Positions 1 to 11,093 of a stretch of DNA of 64,000 nt are shown piece by piece; positions within the stretch are counted from its first letter, which is position 1, and each line of letters opens with the position of its first letter. The notes beneath the pieces were generated by a model, which saw nothing but the letters and a program-made list of their open reading frames with translations, did no database searches and was not told the DNA's origin. A program made the translations under genes and the position numbers. This DNA is from Dactylorhiza incarnata (Eukaryota > Streptophyta > Magnoliopsida > Asparagales > Orchidaceae): positions 1,922,001-1,986,000 of the forward strand of contig JAWHQI010000121.1 in NCBI GenBank assembly GCA_033032865.1, in the 5' to 3' direction.

Positions 1-616
1 TAGAGAGTCTCCGAGTCGATTTGCATGAACAACGCAGTATCCATGCGCAATTTAGCGGTCTTTGAAGGCGGGAAATATTTATTGAGAAATTTTTCCGCCA
101 TTTCGGCCCATGTAGTGATGGATCCCTTAGGTAAGGAGCCCAACCACTGCTTGGCCTTAGACCGCAAAGAAAAAGGAAAAAGACGCAATTGAATGGCGTC
201 ATCGGTGACGCCATTGATTTTAAAAGTATCGCAAAATTCAAGAAAGTAAGAAATATGCGAATTTGCATCTTCGTCTGGTTGACCATCGAAGGTCACCGAT
301 TGTTGCACCATTTGTATGATGCTGGACTTGATCTAAAAATTATTGTTCGCCACCGTGGGGCGAACAAAACTCAATTGTGTGCCTTCCAAATTTGGCCGCG
401 CATAATAGGACATGGTCTGTTGCGCGGGCTCATTAGGACTTGGCGCGTTAGGATTAGGAGGATCAAGATTAGGATCCATATTCGTTGTGGTAGTGTCCCT
501 GATCGACTCTTCGAATTCTACTTGATTTTCCTGATCACGAGAACGGCGGCGCGCCTCAAAAGGGTTCGCTCGATTTCTGGATCAAAAGGAATATTTGAAG
601 CGCTACCTCGGGTCAT
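1..616 (-). pseudogene. Athila-like Ty3/gypsy gag, N-terminal part, broken
   Basis: The minus strand reads a plant Ty3/gypsy gag that would package element RNA in cytoplasmic particles. The ATG is at 616-614. Recognisable blocks are MSYYARPNLEGTQ, then SIIQMVQQSVTFDGQPDEDA, then KQWLGSLPKGSITTWAEMAE followed by KFLNKYFPPSKTAKLRMD, the usual retrotransposon gag core. The frame shifts near 565-572, between the start and the DQENQVEFEES stretch, and an in-frame TAG lies at 333-335 just before the IKSSIIQ block. The copy is therefore dead. It runs off the left edge of the window, so its C-terminal zinc knuckle is not seen. The tRNA-Asp primer site and the LTR beside it support the Athila/Tat side of the gypsy tree. 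Confidence 0.85.
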
Positions 617-821
617 ACACAAAAAAGAAAAGAATGGGAGAGAGAGAAACATAAACTAAAATAGAAAAGAGATTAAACTAAAGAGAAAAAGAAAAGAAAA
701 GAAAGGAAGAGGAAAAACTAGATAATTTTTTTTCTTTTTTTTTTTAAATTTAGAAAAAATAAAATAAAAAGAAGCATGATAAAATTAATAGCTATCCTCT
801 TTTTAAAATATCTACGCAAAG
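617..821 (-). other. Leader between primer site and gag of the Athila-like element
   Basis: This is untranslated leader, rich in A and T homopolymers on the plus strand, between the primer site and the gag ATG. I see no ORF or other signal in it. Confidence 0.6.
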
Positions 822-839
822 TCCCCGACAACGGCGCCA
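822..839 (-). promoter_or_regulatory. Primer-binding site, tRNA-Asp type
   Basis: On the minus strand the 18 bases TGGCGCCGTTGTCGGGGA match the complement of the 3' end of plant tRNA-Asp at all but one position. The site lies a few bases from the LTR end (TATATCA), as expected for the start site of minus-strand cDNA. The same site recurs in every unit of the array at 31.8-55 kb. Confidence 0.85.
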
Positions 840-845
840 AAAACT

Positions 846-2223
846 TGATATAGAAATTTTGTGTTTTGAAATTAAGCGAAGGTTAAAGATTTTCTCCAAA
901 CTATATCCGATAAAGACAAGTGTACCTTATCTTCTATAGTATAGGATATTTAGAAATACCAAGGTCGTATTCCATGGGGAGCGTTGATTACTTCTACTTC
1001 GAGAAAAATCACCATTATCTTATCTAATGATTTTTTTAAGGTTGTTTTACTTAACTTAAAAAAATACAATTTGCAAGCGAAATGAAAAGATTAAACGATG
1101 GTAAAAGAGATTAGTGCTCATGGTGGAGGGGGAAGAGAAAGAAAAATAAAATTGCATAAGAAAAATTACAAGTAGAAAGAGACAAATAAAGAGAACAACT
1201 AAATTTTATTTATACCAAAAATGATTACAAGTTGAAGGAGAATTACAACACTAGCAAGAAGAGATTATAAGAACACTAAACTATTGCATTGAAAGAAAAG
1301 AAACTAGTACATTGCATGATAAGAAAAAGAGAACATGAAAGCTTAAAAAAGACATGAACAAGCATTGAAAAACTTCACTAATAGCTCTAGCAGCACCTCC
1401 CCCACTCCAAATTTTCTGAACCCCGGACTCAAGGGAGAGCCTCATAATTTATAGGAAAAAATTTCAAGTTGCACGCCCTTGGTCACGTGCGTGACCTAGG
1501 GCGTGTAAACACTGTTAACAACGGATCTGACAATGGAGTGGACTTTGCGTGACGGCAGGAGGAATTCGGGCATTACACGCCCGTGTAACTTGGGTCACTG
1601 GCGTGTACTTGGACGACTTCATTTAATGTGGCAAGGGTCTTCTTTGCAGCGCGGCGGTGTGCAGGGATCACGCGGGAAAGTCACGGGCGTGACATGTGGG
1701 TCACGGTCGTGAATGACGGTAGCTCGGGTTTCGTCGAAGGCAGAGAGATTTCGTCGAACGCAGCTCTGTTTTCGTTGAACGCCTGGGCTGAGAGCTTTCG
1801 TCGAACTCAGGGGCAGAGTGTGTTCATCGAACTCAGGGACAGAGCGCATTCGTCAAACTCAGCTCAGGTTTCGTCGAACGCAGGGGCAGAGAGCGTTCGT
1901 CGAACACAGCTCGGGTTTCGTCGAACGCAGAGGCAGAGAGCGTTCATCGAACTCAGCTCGGGTTTCGTCGAACGCAGGGGCAGAGAGCCTTCATCGAACT
2001 CAGCTCTTTAGGTCACATGCCCTTGGTCACTGGCGTGACTGAGTGCGTGACTTGTAATTTTCTCCAATATTTCCCAAAATTCTGCAAAAATTGAAATTAA
2101 GCTAAGTTAGAAACAAAATTACAAAATAACTACTTATGACCTAAAATTGACATGAAAAGGAAAAATACCTATTAAATATTTACAAAATTTTATATTAAAA
2201 AGTTATATAAAAACTACTTATCA
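846..2223 (-). repeat. Athila-like LTR (5' LTR on the minus strand)
   Basis: The LTR is bounded by TGATA...TATCA, a perfect 5-bp terminal inverted repeat, and its 3' end abuts the tRNA-Asp primer site. The length is 1378 bp. It contains CACGCCC/GGGCGTG dyads near 1467-1600, 1668-1700 and 2010-2045, and a TTCGTCGAA minisatellite at 1726-2008. The TGATA end, primer site and CACGCCC dyads are shared with the array units at 17.7-59.8 kb, so the two are related. I see no gene; short ORFs here are by-products of the minisatellite. Confidence 0.8.
1726..2008. repeat. TTCGTCGAA minisatellite inside the LTR
   Basis: About 12 tandem copies are built on TTCGTCGAACGCAG or TTCATCGAACTCAG. They alternate between roughly 27-bp and 20-bp forms, making a 47-bp higher-order unit in the second half. 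Each copy contains a near-palindrome, TTCG-T-CGAA. Confidence 0.85.
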
Positions 2224-2631
2224 CCAATAGATGGGGCTTTTGGGTCCATTGCACCCCAACTTGGGTTTGTAATACATTGTTGGGGTTAATTTGATCGTTT
2301 GAACCCTAATTGACTCTTAATTGAGCGGTTTGACTTATTTGGGAATAGAGTTGGCTTTAGTCAAATTGATCAATTGGGTTGACTCCAATGGGTCCTAAAT
2401 GACCCAAGCGATTCCCTAAGGGGTTTAGGGAGAGTTAGTAGGGCCCAATTGTCATTTTTAAGCTTAGATATCAAGCCCTAAGCCTTGGGCTCAATTTGGC
2501 TATTTGCACACCAAAGTGATTTTTACGTATTCACCTTGGTTCTTGGGGCCATTTTGGTCTCTCAGAGAAATGTCATGACCTTGTCATGACAAAATGCATC
2601 TCAGGGGTCTAATTGTTCCAGGGATGTTACG
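2224..2631 (-). repeat. LTR fragment, same family as the 11.1-17.7 kb LTR
   Basis: Read on the minus strand from 2631, this starts CGTAACATCCC and runs parallel to the first ~400 bp of the LTR at 11094. Shared stretches include CAATTAGACCCCT, TGTCATGACAAGGTCATGAC and CTTGGTGTGCAAATAGCCAA. It is cut at 2223 by the Athila-like LTR. The upstream junction at 2632 shows no polypurine tract, so it is a fragment rather than a clean LTR end. Confidence 0.75.
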
Positions 2632-2704
2632 AGCGCTTCCTCCAGTGGTGCTCCGGCGGCCTGCCACCACTAGAGCTATTTAAAAAAAATGAACTGAGGT
2701 GGGC

Positions 2705-2729
2705 GGGGGGGGGGGGGGGGGGGGGGGGG
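2705..2729 (+). repeat. 25-base poly-G tract
   Basis: This is an uninterrupted run of G on the plus strand, preceded by GGGC. It could form a G-quadruplex, and its exact length may be unreliable in sequencing. Confidence 0.9.
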
Positions 2730-3509
2730 ACGGCGACGACGCTACGACGCCGTAGTTGGTATGTGACATGCCCGGAAGGTAGGAAGGAAGGAGAGGAGAA
2801 GGTCCCACCTTGGTTGGGGTCCTCCGGGAGACCTCCGACGAAGTTTCCATGGGAGGGTGGTGGAGGTGGCAGAGCTTGGCTCGTGTTTTCTAGTGCGGTG
2901 GGCTCTGGAAGGGGGTGTGGCTGGATCAACTGAGCTTAAGGGATGGTGTGATCCTTCTATGAGGCATGGGGTCCTTATATAGGGAGAGGAAGCACCCCAC
3001 TCCTTCTTACCTTCGTTATGGGACTAATCCCCTTAGGAGGGGATTGTGTTGGCCTTCTTCAGCTGGTATTGAGCAGCTGACAATCTTCCAGGTAGGGTAG
3101 TACAACAAGGTGTTAGAATCCCAAGGATTTGCATGGGGGTGGGCTTGACATTGGGCTTGGGGAAGGAATAACGAGACGAATGAAGTGGTTTCTTGCCTTG
3201 GCCCAAGGCCCTCCCCTTAGGTGTCTTGCTAAAAAAGTCAGAGCCCATATAGGGCTGGGAAGGGCTTGGTGGTAGGGCCTTGGCAAGTGGCCTTCAAGTG
3301 GGATCTTAATTAGAATATGAAAAATTCCATTTTAAATGGTTTGATCAAAGTCAACCCTCAGGTGGGTCCCCCATGTGGTTCAAGGTCAAAGTATGTTTAA
3401 GTCGTGGAGTAATGAGCCAATGTTGGTGTGTTGGAGTAATATTGATGTGTTGGAGTAATATTGATGTGTGCACGCTTTTTGATGCATTACTTAACTTGAC
3501 GGGACCTGA

Positions 3510-4250
3510 TTTGACAAAGTTGTCCTAATGGTGTCAGAATTGAGTGCAACGAATTTTGTCGATCTCGTTTTGACCATACGAGTTCAATGCAACTGACGGA
3601 AGTCAATTCCGAGTTCATACACTCAATATACAAAATGGCGTTGTAGTGACACGCAACGACACTCAAAATAGTCATATTCTCCATATGACCTCAGATTGGA
3701 ACGAAACGAGTTCATTTGCACCTGTATTGACTATACGAGTCTAACGCAACTGACAAAACTCAATTCGGGGTACGTATGCTCAAAATACAAAACTGTGCTG
3801 TCGTGACGCGCTCGATACTCAAAACAGTCATATTCTCCATCTGACCTCAGATCAGATTGAAACAAATTCTGTTGCACTCGTATAGACTATACGAGTCTAA
3901 CGCAACTGACAGAACTCAATTCGGAGTTCGTATGCTCAAAATACAAAAGTGCGTCATCGTGGCGCGCTACGATACTCAAAACAGTCATATTCTCCATATG
4001 ACCTCATATCAGAACAAAATGAGTTACGTTGCACTCTTATCGACTATATGAGTAACACAACTGACATAACTTAATTTGGAGTACATATGCTCAAAATACA
4101 AAACCGCGCCATCGTGACGTGCTACAATACTCAAAAAGGTCATATTCTCCATATGACCTCGGACGGAACGAAACAAGTTCCGTTGCTCTCGTATCGACTA
4201 TACGAGTGTAACACAAATGACAGAACTTATTTCAGAGTTCTCTAGCTCAA
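3510..4250. repeat. ~158-bp tandem repeat, about 5 copies
   Basis: The landmark CATATTCTCCATATGACC (with small changes) recurs near 3671, 3829, 3985 and 4140, giving a period of about 155-158 bp. A first, more divergent copy starts near 3510. Other shared pieces are TACGAGTCTAACGCAACTGA and ATGCTCAAAATACAAAA. The array lies inside the chromovirus LTR. Confidence 0.8.
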
Positions 4251-4379
4251 TATCCCCAAACAGGGTCACCTTTTACCTCTTTTGGGCCTTGGGTAGTGGG
4301 TTCGGGTCACTTTTATTGGGTCATCTAGGGTTCTAGTGGCCCAATAAAAGTCGGGATGTTCAATCCAATAAAAAAAGAG

Positions 4380-7300
4380 TATTTTTATCCCCAAAAATTG
4401 CTTAAAGTAGGGGGAGTTTGAAAACGTAACATACCTAGGGAAAAGTTATGGGTGCTTTTCTCTGACGAGGCTCTTTGCTTCACAAGTGTATTCATCACAA
4501 TCGCGATTTGGCCATAATATTTTAACTATGGCCTGGGTTTTATTCCGCAGTTTTTTTTATTTTTGAGTCAAAAACCCGCACGGGCTCCAACTGCAGAGAT
4601 CAGTCAGACTGCACAAGTACCAGGGGTATAGGAAGATGTTGATCATGTTGTCGAAGGACACGTCGTAATGAAGAGACGTGGAGGACATCATGCAAGTTTC
4701 CCAATTCTGGTGGTAGTGGTAATCGATATGCAACGGGTCCGACTTGTTCTATGATTGGGTAAGGGCCCAACTAGCGTGGGTCCAACTTTTTTATCCGAAA
4801 GATACCATGCATAGACTTGATCTTTATGAATACCATATCTTCTATGCTAAGCTCTACCGGACGATGATGGGTGTTGTGATATTTGGCATGTCTGCTTTGT
4901 GCCTCCAACATTCGATCTCGGATCAATCTTATTGTTGTGGTGGTGTCATCAAAATATGTCACACCTAATGCTTCAGGATCTTCATCTTGTGCCCATGATA
5001 AGGGTGTTTGGCAGCATCCCCCATAGAGGGCTTCATACGGAGTCATTTGGATGTTGGCCTGGAAGCTATTATTATATGAGAATTCTACCATAGGCAGAAG
5101 CTGCTCCCAGGGCTCGTTTATGCTCCACTATGCACAATCGAAGAAGATCTTCAATGGTTCGATTTATTCTCTCTGTTTGAACATCAACTTGGTGTGAAAG
5201 GCGGTGCTAAAGGATAATTTGGTGCCTAGAGAATCCTGCACCAATATGTACTCCTTTGAAGTAAGGTGTCCATTGCGGTCAGAGACAATTGTTTTTTGGT
5301 GCCCCGTGAAATCGAACTACTTGTTCAACGAAAAGTCTAGCTAACACCTCAACATTATTGCCTTGCCGATTAGGTATAAATCGGGTCATATGGGTGAGGT
5401 GAACTACTAAAACCCACATAGGGTCGTTTCCTGCACGTGATTGAGGTTAACCATAAACAAAATCCATCGAAATATCTTCAAATTTTTATTCTGGTAATGG
5501 TGGAGGTTGCATCGAACCTCCCGGAGTTCGGCACTCTGCCTTGACCATTTGGCAGGTTTGGCAATGTGCCAAATAATCGATCAAATCTTTCTTCATTCTG
5601 GGCCAATACAAGGTATGGCACAGGTCAATATACATTTAACTGCTCTAGGGTGAATAAAATACCTGAATTGGTGAGCTTCTCAGAATATCTCCTCACGGAT
5701 TCTTCCGGTGGAGGGAATAAATATTTGGTACTTATTTTGCAGGATGCCATCGTATAGATTGAAGTGTTCTTGCGCACCATCTGGTAGAGATTTGATGATC
5801 GGAGACGCCTCCGGGTCAATCTTCTGGGTTTCACAAATTCGGTCCTGAATATCTCATTGAGTTTCCATCCAACACATATGAGCATAATATTCTACTAGAT
5901 CTCTTCGAGTAATTAGGGTGGTACTCATGTTTGATAAGGATCACAAAAACTCTTCAGGTATGGCCTCCATCTAGCTTCCTGCCACCGTGGGTTGGCTACT
6001 CAGAGAATAGACAACCTTATTGGTCTTACCGGGGGTGGTATTGAAAGGCGAAATTACAATCATGAGAATTTTCCACCACCGACGTTGACGGAGGTTCAGC
6101 TCTTTTTAGGTGAAGACATATTTGAGACTTTTGTGGTCGGAGAAAATTTCACCTTTAATTTCGTGGGAAGTGTCTCCAAATTTTGAGCGAAAAGACTACC
6201 CTACTAAATCCTAAGTCCTGGGCCGGGTAGTTAGGCTCGTGCGACTTCAATCGTCGAGGCATGAAAGCAATCACTTTGTTGTGCTACATCAACATGGCTC
6301 CCAATACCTCCAGAGATTTGTCGGTGTAGATTTGGAATCCCTTGGTTCCATAGGGAATTGTATGGATCGCGCAGAGGTCAAGCGATTATTTTAACTCATT
6401 GTACGTCGCCTCATATGGTCTGCTTTGCTTCTATAGTAGATAAGTATGTCTTCTATGAAGGCGTTAACGAAGTGACCTAAGTAGGGTTTGAACGCTCTAT
6501 TCATCAAGGCCATGAATGCAGACGGTGCATTGGTTAACCTAAAAAGCATTACCATGAATTTGTAATGCCCATACCGGGAGCCGAAAGCAGTTTTAGGTAC
6601 ATCAATTCCCCCAGATCCAAAAATGGTAGTCGCCTGATCGTATATCCCTCTTGTGGAGACAGATGCACCTTGCAATCGGTCGAATAACTCATCGATTCTT
6701 GGTAAGGGCAAGTATTCTGAATTGTAAGTCGATTTAACTCTCTGTCTAACTACCCTGGCGGGCCATGCAGAAGTTAAAATTATGTGTGTGACTGAGGGAA
6801 TACCATTTCAGCGTGATGGTCTATAAGTTTTGGAGGTTGGCCTCCCTTGTCGGGCAATTAATTTGGGCATGGTGCTCGGCCAGCCAGTCCATCCCCAGAA
6901 TGATGCCGAAACTAGTTATCACTAATATGGTTGTGTATACTTCGAATTCCATGATTTCTAGTAGTGTTTGGAATGAACACTTCTCAATAAACGTTATATC
7001 TGATCCATCTGGAAGTTGAATGTGTATTGACATTCTAGGTGATCGGATTATGTTGGTCTTTGAAGGAATAAGGTATCGTGATACAACGTAGTGCATGGCT
7101 CTTGTATTAAATAGGTTTTTCGCAGATTGACCTTCTACCATAAATAATCCTGAAAATTAGTTATTTATCTTATAACAATGTTTATAACAACCGAGATTAC
7201 ATCAAGCTAAAAGATACGCATTACCAAGAAACTATATACCGATAACTATATTTGGGGTTGTTCATTGATGTAAGCCCATAGTATAAGCCTCCAGAGGTGT

Positions 7301-8330
7301 TACTCAGATGCTCCTCTGCAGCTCTCGTCCTCTATTTGCAGTTCCCTGAACAGCTCCAGGCCTCTCCGCGGCCTGCGGGCAAAAAGCTCGGATGTGTCAG
7401 GGCTGATGGCATAGAAAGAAGTTCCCTGCGAAGGGTACATCTTATCGCACTACTGGTGCTGGCAGGGGTGCTGATCGGTATGGTTGGTGGTGGTGATGTT
7501 GTCTCATATCTCGAAACTTCCTTCGAGGAGCCACTACCCTCACCCGTCCTTGTGGTGCAACCAGTGTCTCTATAGGTCTCCTCCGTCTTTGGGATACCAT
7601 AATTTGGTCCATCTGTAGTGTAGCGGCTTGGGTGGCGATGTTGTGGAATGAAGTTTATGCTATCATAATCAGGGCCTGACGGAGGTCATCACGCAGACCT
7701 TGGTAGAACCTATCAGCTCTGTCTCTTTCTGTTATCACCATTATTCCCGCAAAACGGGCTAAGTGGATAAACTCTCTCTGGTATTCTGGTATCGTCATAT
7801 CTCCTTGACGAATCTGCAAAAAGTGCTCATGCAGCTCAGCTCAGTCGGCATTAGGTATGAAGTTTTCTAAAAATGCCTCCAAAAATTATCCCCATAGAAT
7901 AGTGCTGAGTGGGCGTCCTCTAAAGTGAAACAAATAGCTTCCCGCCACCAGTCGCGGGCATATTCCTCAAGTAGGGTTACCACTAATGAAACTGCACAAA
8001 CTTCTGTGCATCTCATTCCCACTAGCAGTTCCTCGACTCTTTCTATCCATTATTCTGTCTGTATAGCAGTCTCAGTACCTCGGTAAGTAGGAGGTCTCAA
8101 TCCTCGGAAGGTCGTTAGCATGTCATTATTGTGAGCGAACTGTTGTTGTTGCTGGGCAATGGCGGTCTGGTATGTGACTAGCAAGGCAGTGAGGGTCTGA
8201 TGCAGCTCGGTCTCAACAAAGGGAGCAGTAGGAGCAGGTGGTGGAGTCACAGAGTGGTACTGGTCACTCGAGGAAGATCTCTCGTTATTTGACTCCGGTA
8301 TCTGGAGAAGAAACATGAAAAGAGTCAGAA
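4380..8330 (-). pseudogene. Degenerate Tekay/Del-type chromovirus gag-pol
   Basis: On the minus strand, in order from high to low coordinate, the pieces are: gag (8330-7280, e.g. LRPPTYRGTE, EEYARDWWREA); aspartic protease (7141-6821, ending GIILGMDWLAEHHA); RT (6711-6391, with LPRIDELFDRLQGA and RYGHYKFMVMLFRLTNAPSA); RNase H (about 6390-5950, HKSLKYVFTKKELNLRQRRW); integrase (about 5900-4760, with CQTC, MDFVYG, RFHGAPK, then FSYNNSFQANIQMTPYEALYGG); and a GPY/chromodomain tail (4760-4380, LPPELGNLHDVLHVSSLRR and AIVKILWPNRDCDEYTCEAK). All parts carry many stops and frameshifts and some internal loss; the RT block around the first catalytic Asp is scrambled. An intact relative would be about 1400-1500 codons. 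This copy cannot make protein. Confidence 0.85.
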
Positions 8331-8700
8331 GTTTGCAAAGATGGGAATTTGCAAAACTCACTAAGGCGGAAACGAAGTGTGTACGAGTGTGGGACCTAGA
8401 TTCCTTAACTCTATCCTTACAATTCCACCAAGCTTTCGTTGCATGGTTTGTACTGAACCAAGAAACGAAGCGAGGGAAGGAAGGATTCTGAAACTGCCCC
8501 ACAAGAATGGATCGTGAATGCTCTGATCCAATTGTAAGACCTCCTTCCCCAAACCGCAACCTGGTCGGGTCGGAGACGGCCCTTACCGCCCAAAATGGCC
8601 ACCCTATGCTTTCTGAGTGACACCAATCCACTCTCCAATTATAGAATGATCGCCTTGTTAGGCTATGAAAACTCATGACATCACATCAGATCACATCGAA
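8331..8700 (-). other. Leader region of the chromovirus, no clear primer site
   Basis: This lies upstream of the gag remains on the minus strand. Open frames run through it but resemble nothing I know. I looked for a tRNA-Met-type primer site, which is usual for this lineage, and did not find a convincing one, so the 5' LTR boundary is lost. Confidence 0.35.
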
Positions 8701-11060
8701 AGTAATTCAGAAACCAACATATATATATATATATTTAACAAATGTCGTAGGCATAAGTTTATACATGCGGCCCATTGAGCTAAAGAAAAATACAACATCC
8801 TCTCTCTTCTTCTACCAAGCTAAGGGCTCACATCCCTAAGGACCAGAGATAAGACTGGTGTCTCTGCTCGTGCGAGCTATAAGGCAGGTATGCTCTCACG
8901 TTGAACTTCGCGCTGCTCCATCTCCTATGAATGGTTATTCAATAACTGATAGTCACAGAATAAGTGGATTCACACCTCCTCCCCAAGATCCCTAAACTTG
9001 GGGACGAGAGTGAGCCTCAACACAATCAACAATAGTCGGAGCATGAGAGAATTAGCATCATATTTATATATTTGCATTTTCAAGAAATAAAGCTAGGAGC
9101 ATTAGACTGAACAAACGCAACAATATATAACTGGAAGTTGTAGTATAAACATCAGTTATTCCACAAAGAGCTCAACTAGCATTATGCAATCACACATGTT
9201 TTCATAACCTGGAATCACACCACAGGTGTTCAAAACCCGCGCACACACCCTATGTCGATACAGTTTGGACTGCTTCTCTTCTAGCAGGGTAGCGAACCCC
9301 GCGGGCCTCACCAATGTTGTCATCGGTGATAGTGGTCAGTCCTGTCACTTTTGGGTGTGGATGTACCACATTTCCCAGGCCCCAACATACAACCCCGTGT
9401 ACTCTTGTATGTAGGAGACATCTGGTAATAACTAAATTTAGCCAACCAGTGGAGGAACCCAGCGGGGCATATAAAACATAGCCGAGCTCCCGTGGTGCAC
9501 ATCTCCTTGTCGCCTAGAGTCATCAACCTTCCTGCATTGGTATGTATGGTCTACGGGCATGACTGGCCCGCCACTTTCCCGCATGCAATTTAGAATTTAA
9601 GCATTTTATAAATACGATAATTGGCACTCTCAGGTTTGCGGTTGCTTGGCTTGCTCGACGTGAAACAATTCGTGCAGGTGACAACATAATATCTGTGTGC
9701 ATCTCAACTTTAGAGAAGGAGCACGACGAGCGCGTGAGTATATTATTTGGGGCTAACTTGGGAGGATTAACTCGACTCGTGACTATCCCTAACTAACACA
9801 CCAATAGAAAGCCAAGTTAACTATTGATTAATTATCATGCTTCCTTCACGAAATGGGCTTTGCACCCTTAGCCACCTTGGAATTATTATAAGGAGAAAAA
9901 CTATGAAATTCTACTGAACACTGTCTTGGATCATGATTAGTCTCTGGAAAATTTGTTAGACCTATTGGTCCATGATAACTGATATTTGGCGTACAAATTG
10001 GGGACCCCATGATTAAGAAAGAAATAAGCTTTAGGCGAAAAACAAATATGACATTACGAAAAGTTGAAATCTGTAGAATTATCACTTACAAGCTCTGAGA
10101 ATGATTTAGAGACCGATTTACGTCATATTCACGATAGTTGATTCATATGTGATTGGTCTCGTGCTAAAGTTTGAGCTTGGTTTGCGGTTAATAAAAAATG
10201 AGGACTATAGATTTGGCGGTTAATAACACATGATTTGGGATGAAAATCAGGAATGAGGTTTCAGGACGCTAATGTGATTGGGTGCACTTCAAGAATTAAT
10301 CTTGGAGGATTTGCAATATATGAATTTTATGAGGCTCAGAATTGATGACTCACACGAATTTAAGTACCAGAACTGAGCTTGGTTTCTACTAAAGTATCCT
10401 TTTAGTTCAGTAAATGACTATGACATATTTACATTTACTAAATATCATTTCAGATCTTAGAAGCAATGATTAAACGTTGACGTAAATTATTAAAAGAATG
10501 AAGATGTCATGAAAATTAGGGGAATCAATATTGCCCAAGCCATAAACATATCATGATCTTGGAAAACAAGACTAAATTCTAATTACAAACAACTAATAAA
10601 TAAGAGTACTAATGTCACGTGTACAATGATTGTGAACCACATGAGAGTAGACCCAAAGTGTTAGTAAGGATATGGTATTAAGGATATTGACGATGAACAT
10701 GACGATGTACTCACCGGATCGAGAATTGTATACTTACGAAGACATCATACTATGGATTATAGGGCTTGATTGAGTTACACACTCGCCTCGCGAATGTGTA
10801 AATTCCCTTCAATCTATGTCTTCCCTCCACTACTTGTACCATCATCAATTGAGAATTACTTAAGAACCCCCCAGGAAGAAGATCTTAGTTACGAGCATAG
10901 TAGGATTTAACGAAAGTGCATTTTGGAGAAAACTGAGGATTAGGCGATGTGAACTAGACCTACCATTTCCATATTAGCCGGGAGCCACACTGCACTAAAG
11001 CTACTAAATCACCCAGGTATATCCTGAACTCTAACTCCCGTGGACCTAAACCTAAATTTC
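8701..11060. other. Stretch without a recognisable gene
   Basis: AT-rich sequence with only short ORFs. It holds an (AT)n run near 8719-8734 and some old LTR-like text (for example near 9300-9560, minus strand, and 10130-10320). It is probably decayed retrotransposon sequence, part of it belonging to the element whose 3' LTR starts at 11094, but I cannot assign it. Confidence 0.4.
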
Positions 11061-11093
11061 GGGGACGAAATTGTTTCTTCATTTATTGGGATT
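11061..11093 (+). other. 3' end of internal region, before the LTR
   Basis: The text GGGGACGAAATTGTTTC...ATTGGGATT directly precedes TGTAACATCCCC. This matches the way Tekay/Del-type elements end before their 3' LTR, although the usual purine tract has decayed. Confidence 0.5.

Larger units (their letters stand above)
2632..4362 (-). repeat. LTR of the Tekay/Del-type chromovirus (3' LTR, truncated)
   Basis: Minus-strand pol ends in a chromodomain and then a tail whose last part aligns by eye with the sequence just upstream of the LTR at 11094. The LTR then begins TGAACATCCCG at 4362. Within it are a ~158-bp tandem repeat (about 3510-4250), a possible TATA box (TATATAAGG on the minus strand near 2970) and a 25-base G run at 2705-2729. 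No CA terminus is visible at the far end, so it is truncated at 2632. No gene is supported. Confidence 0.6.

Noticed and set aside
189..659. 156-codon plus-strand frame at the left edge
   Set aside because: It is the antisense shadow of the gag pseudogene read on the minus strand.
822..839. tRNA-Asp-like sequence as a possible tRNA gene
   Set aside because: Only the 3' 18 bases are present, next to LTR ends, in every unit. These are primer-binding sites; no complete tRNA fold was seen in the window.
2613..2933. Overlapping frames of about 100 codons on both strands across the G25 tract
   Set aside because: They are low-complexity translations (poly-Gly and poly-Pro) within an LTR, with no homology.
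8701..11060. A complete plus-strand internal region for the element with the 6.6-kb LTR
   Set aside because: No gag, protease, RT, RNase H, integrase or chromodomain text could be read on the plus strand here.
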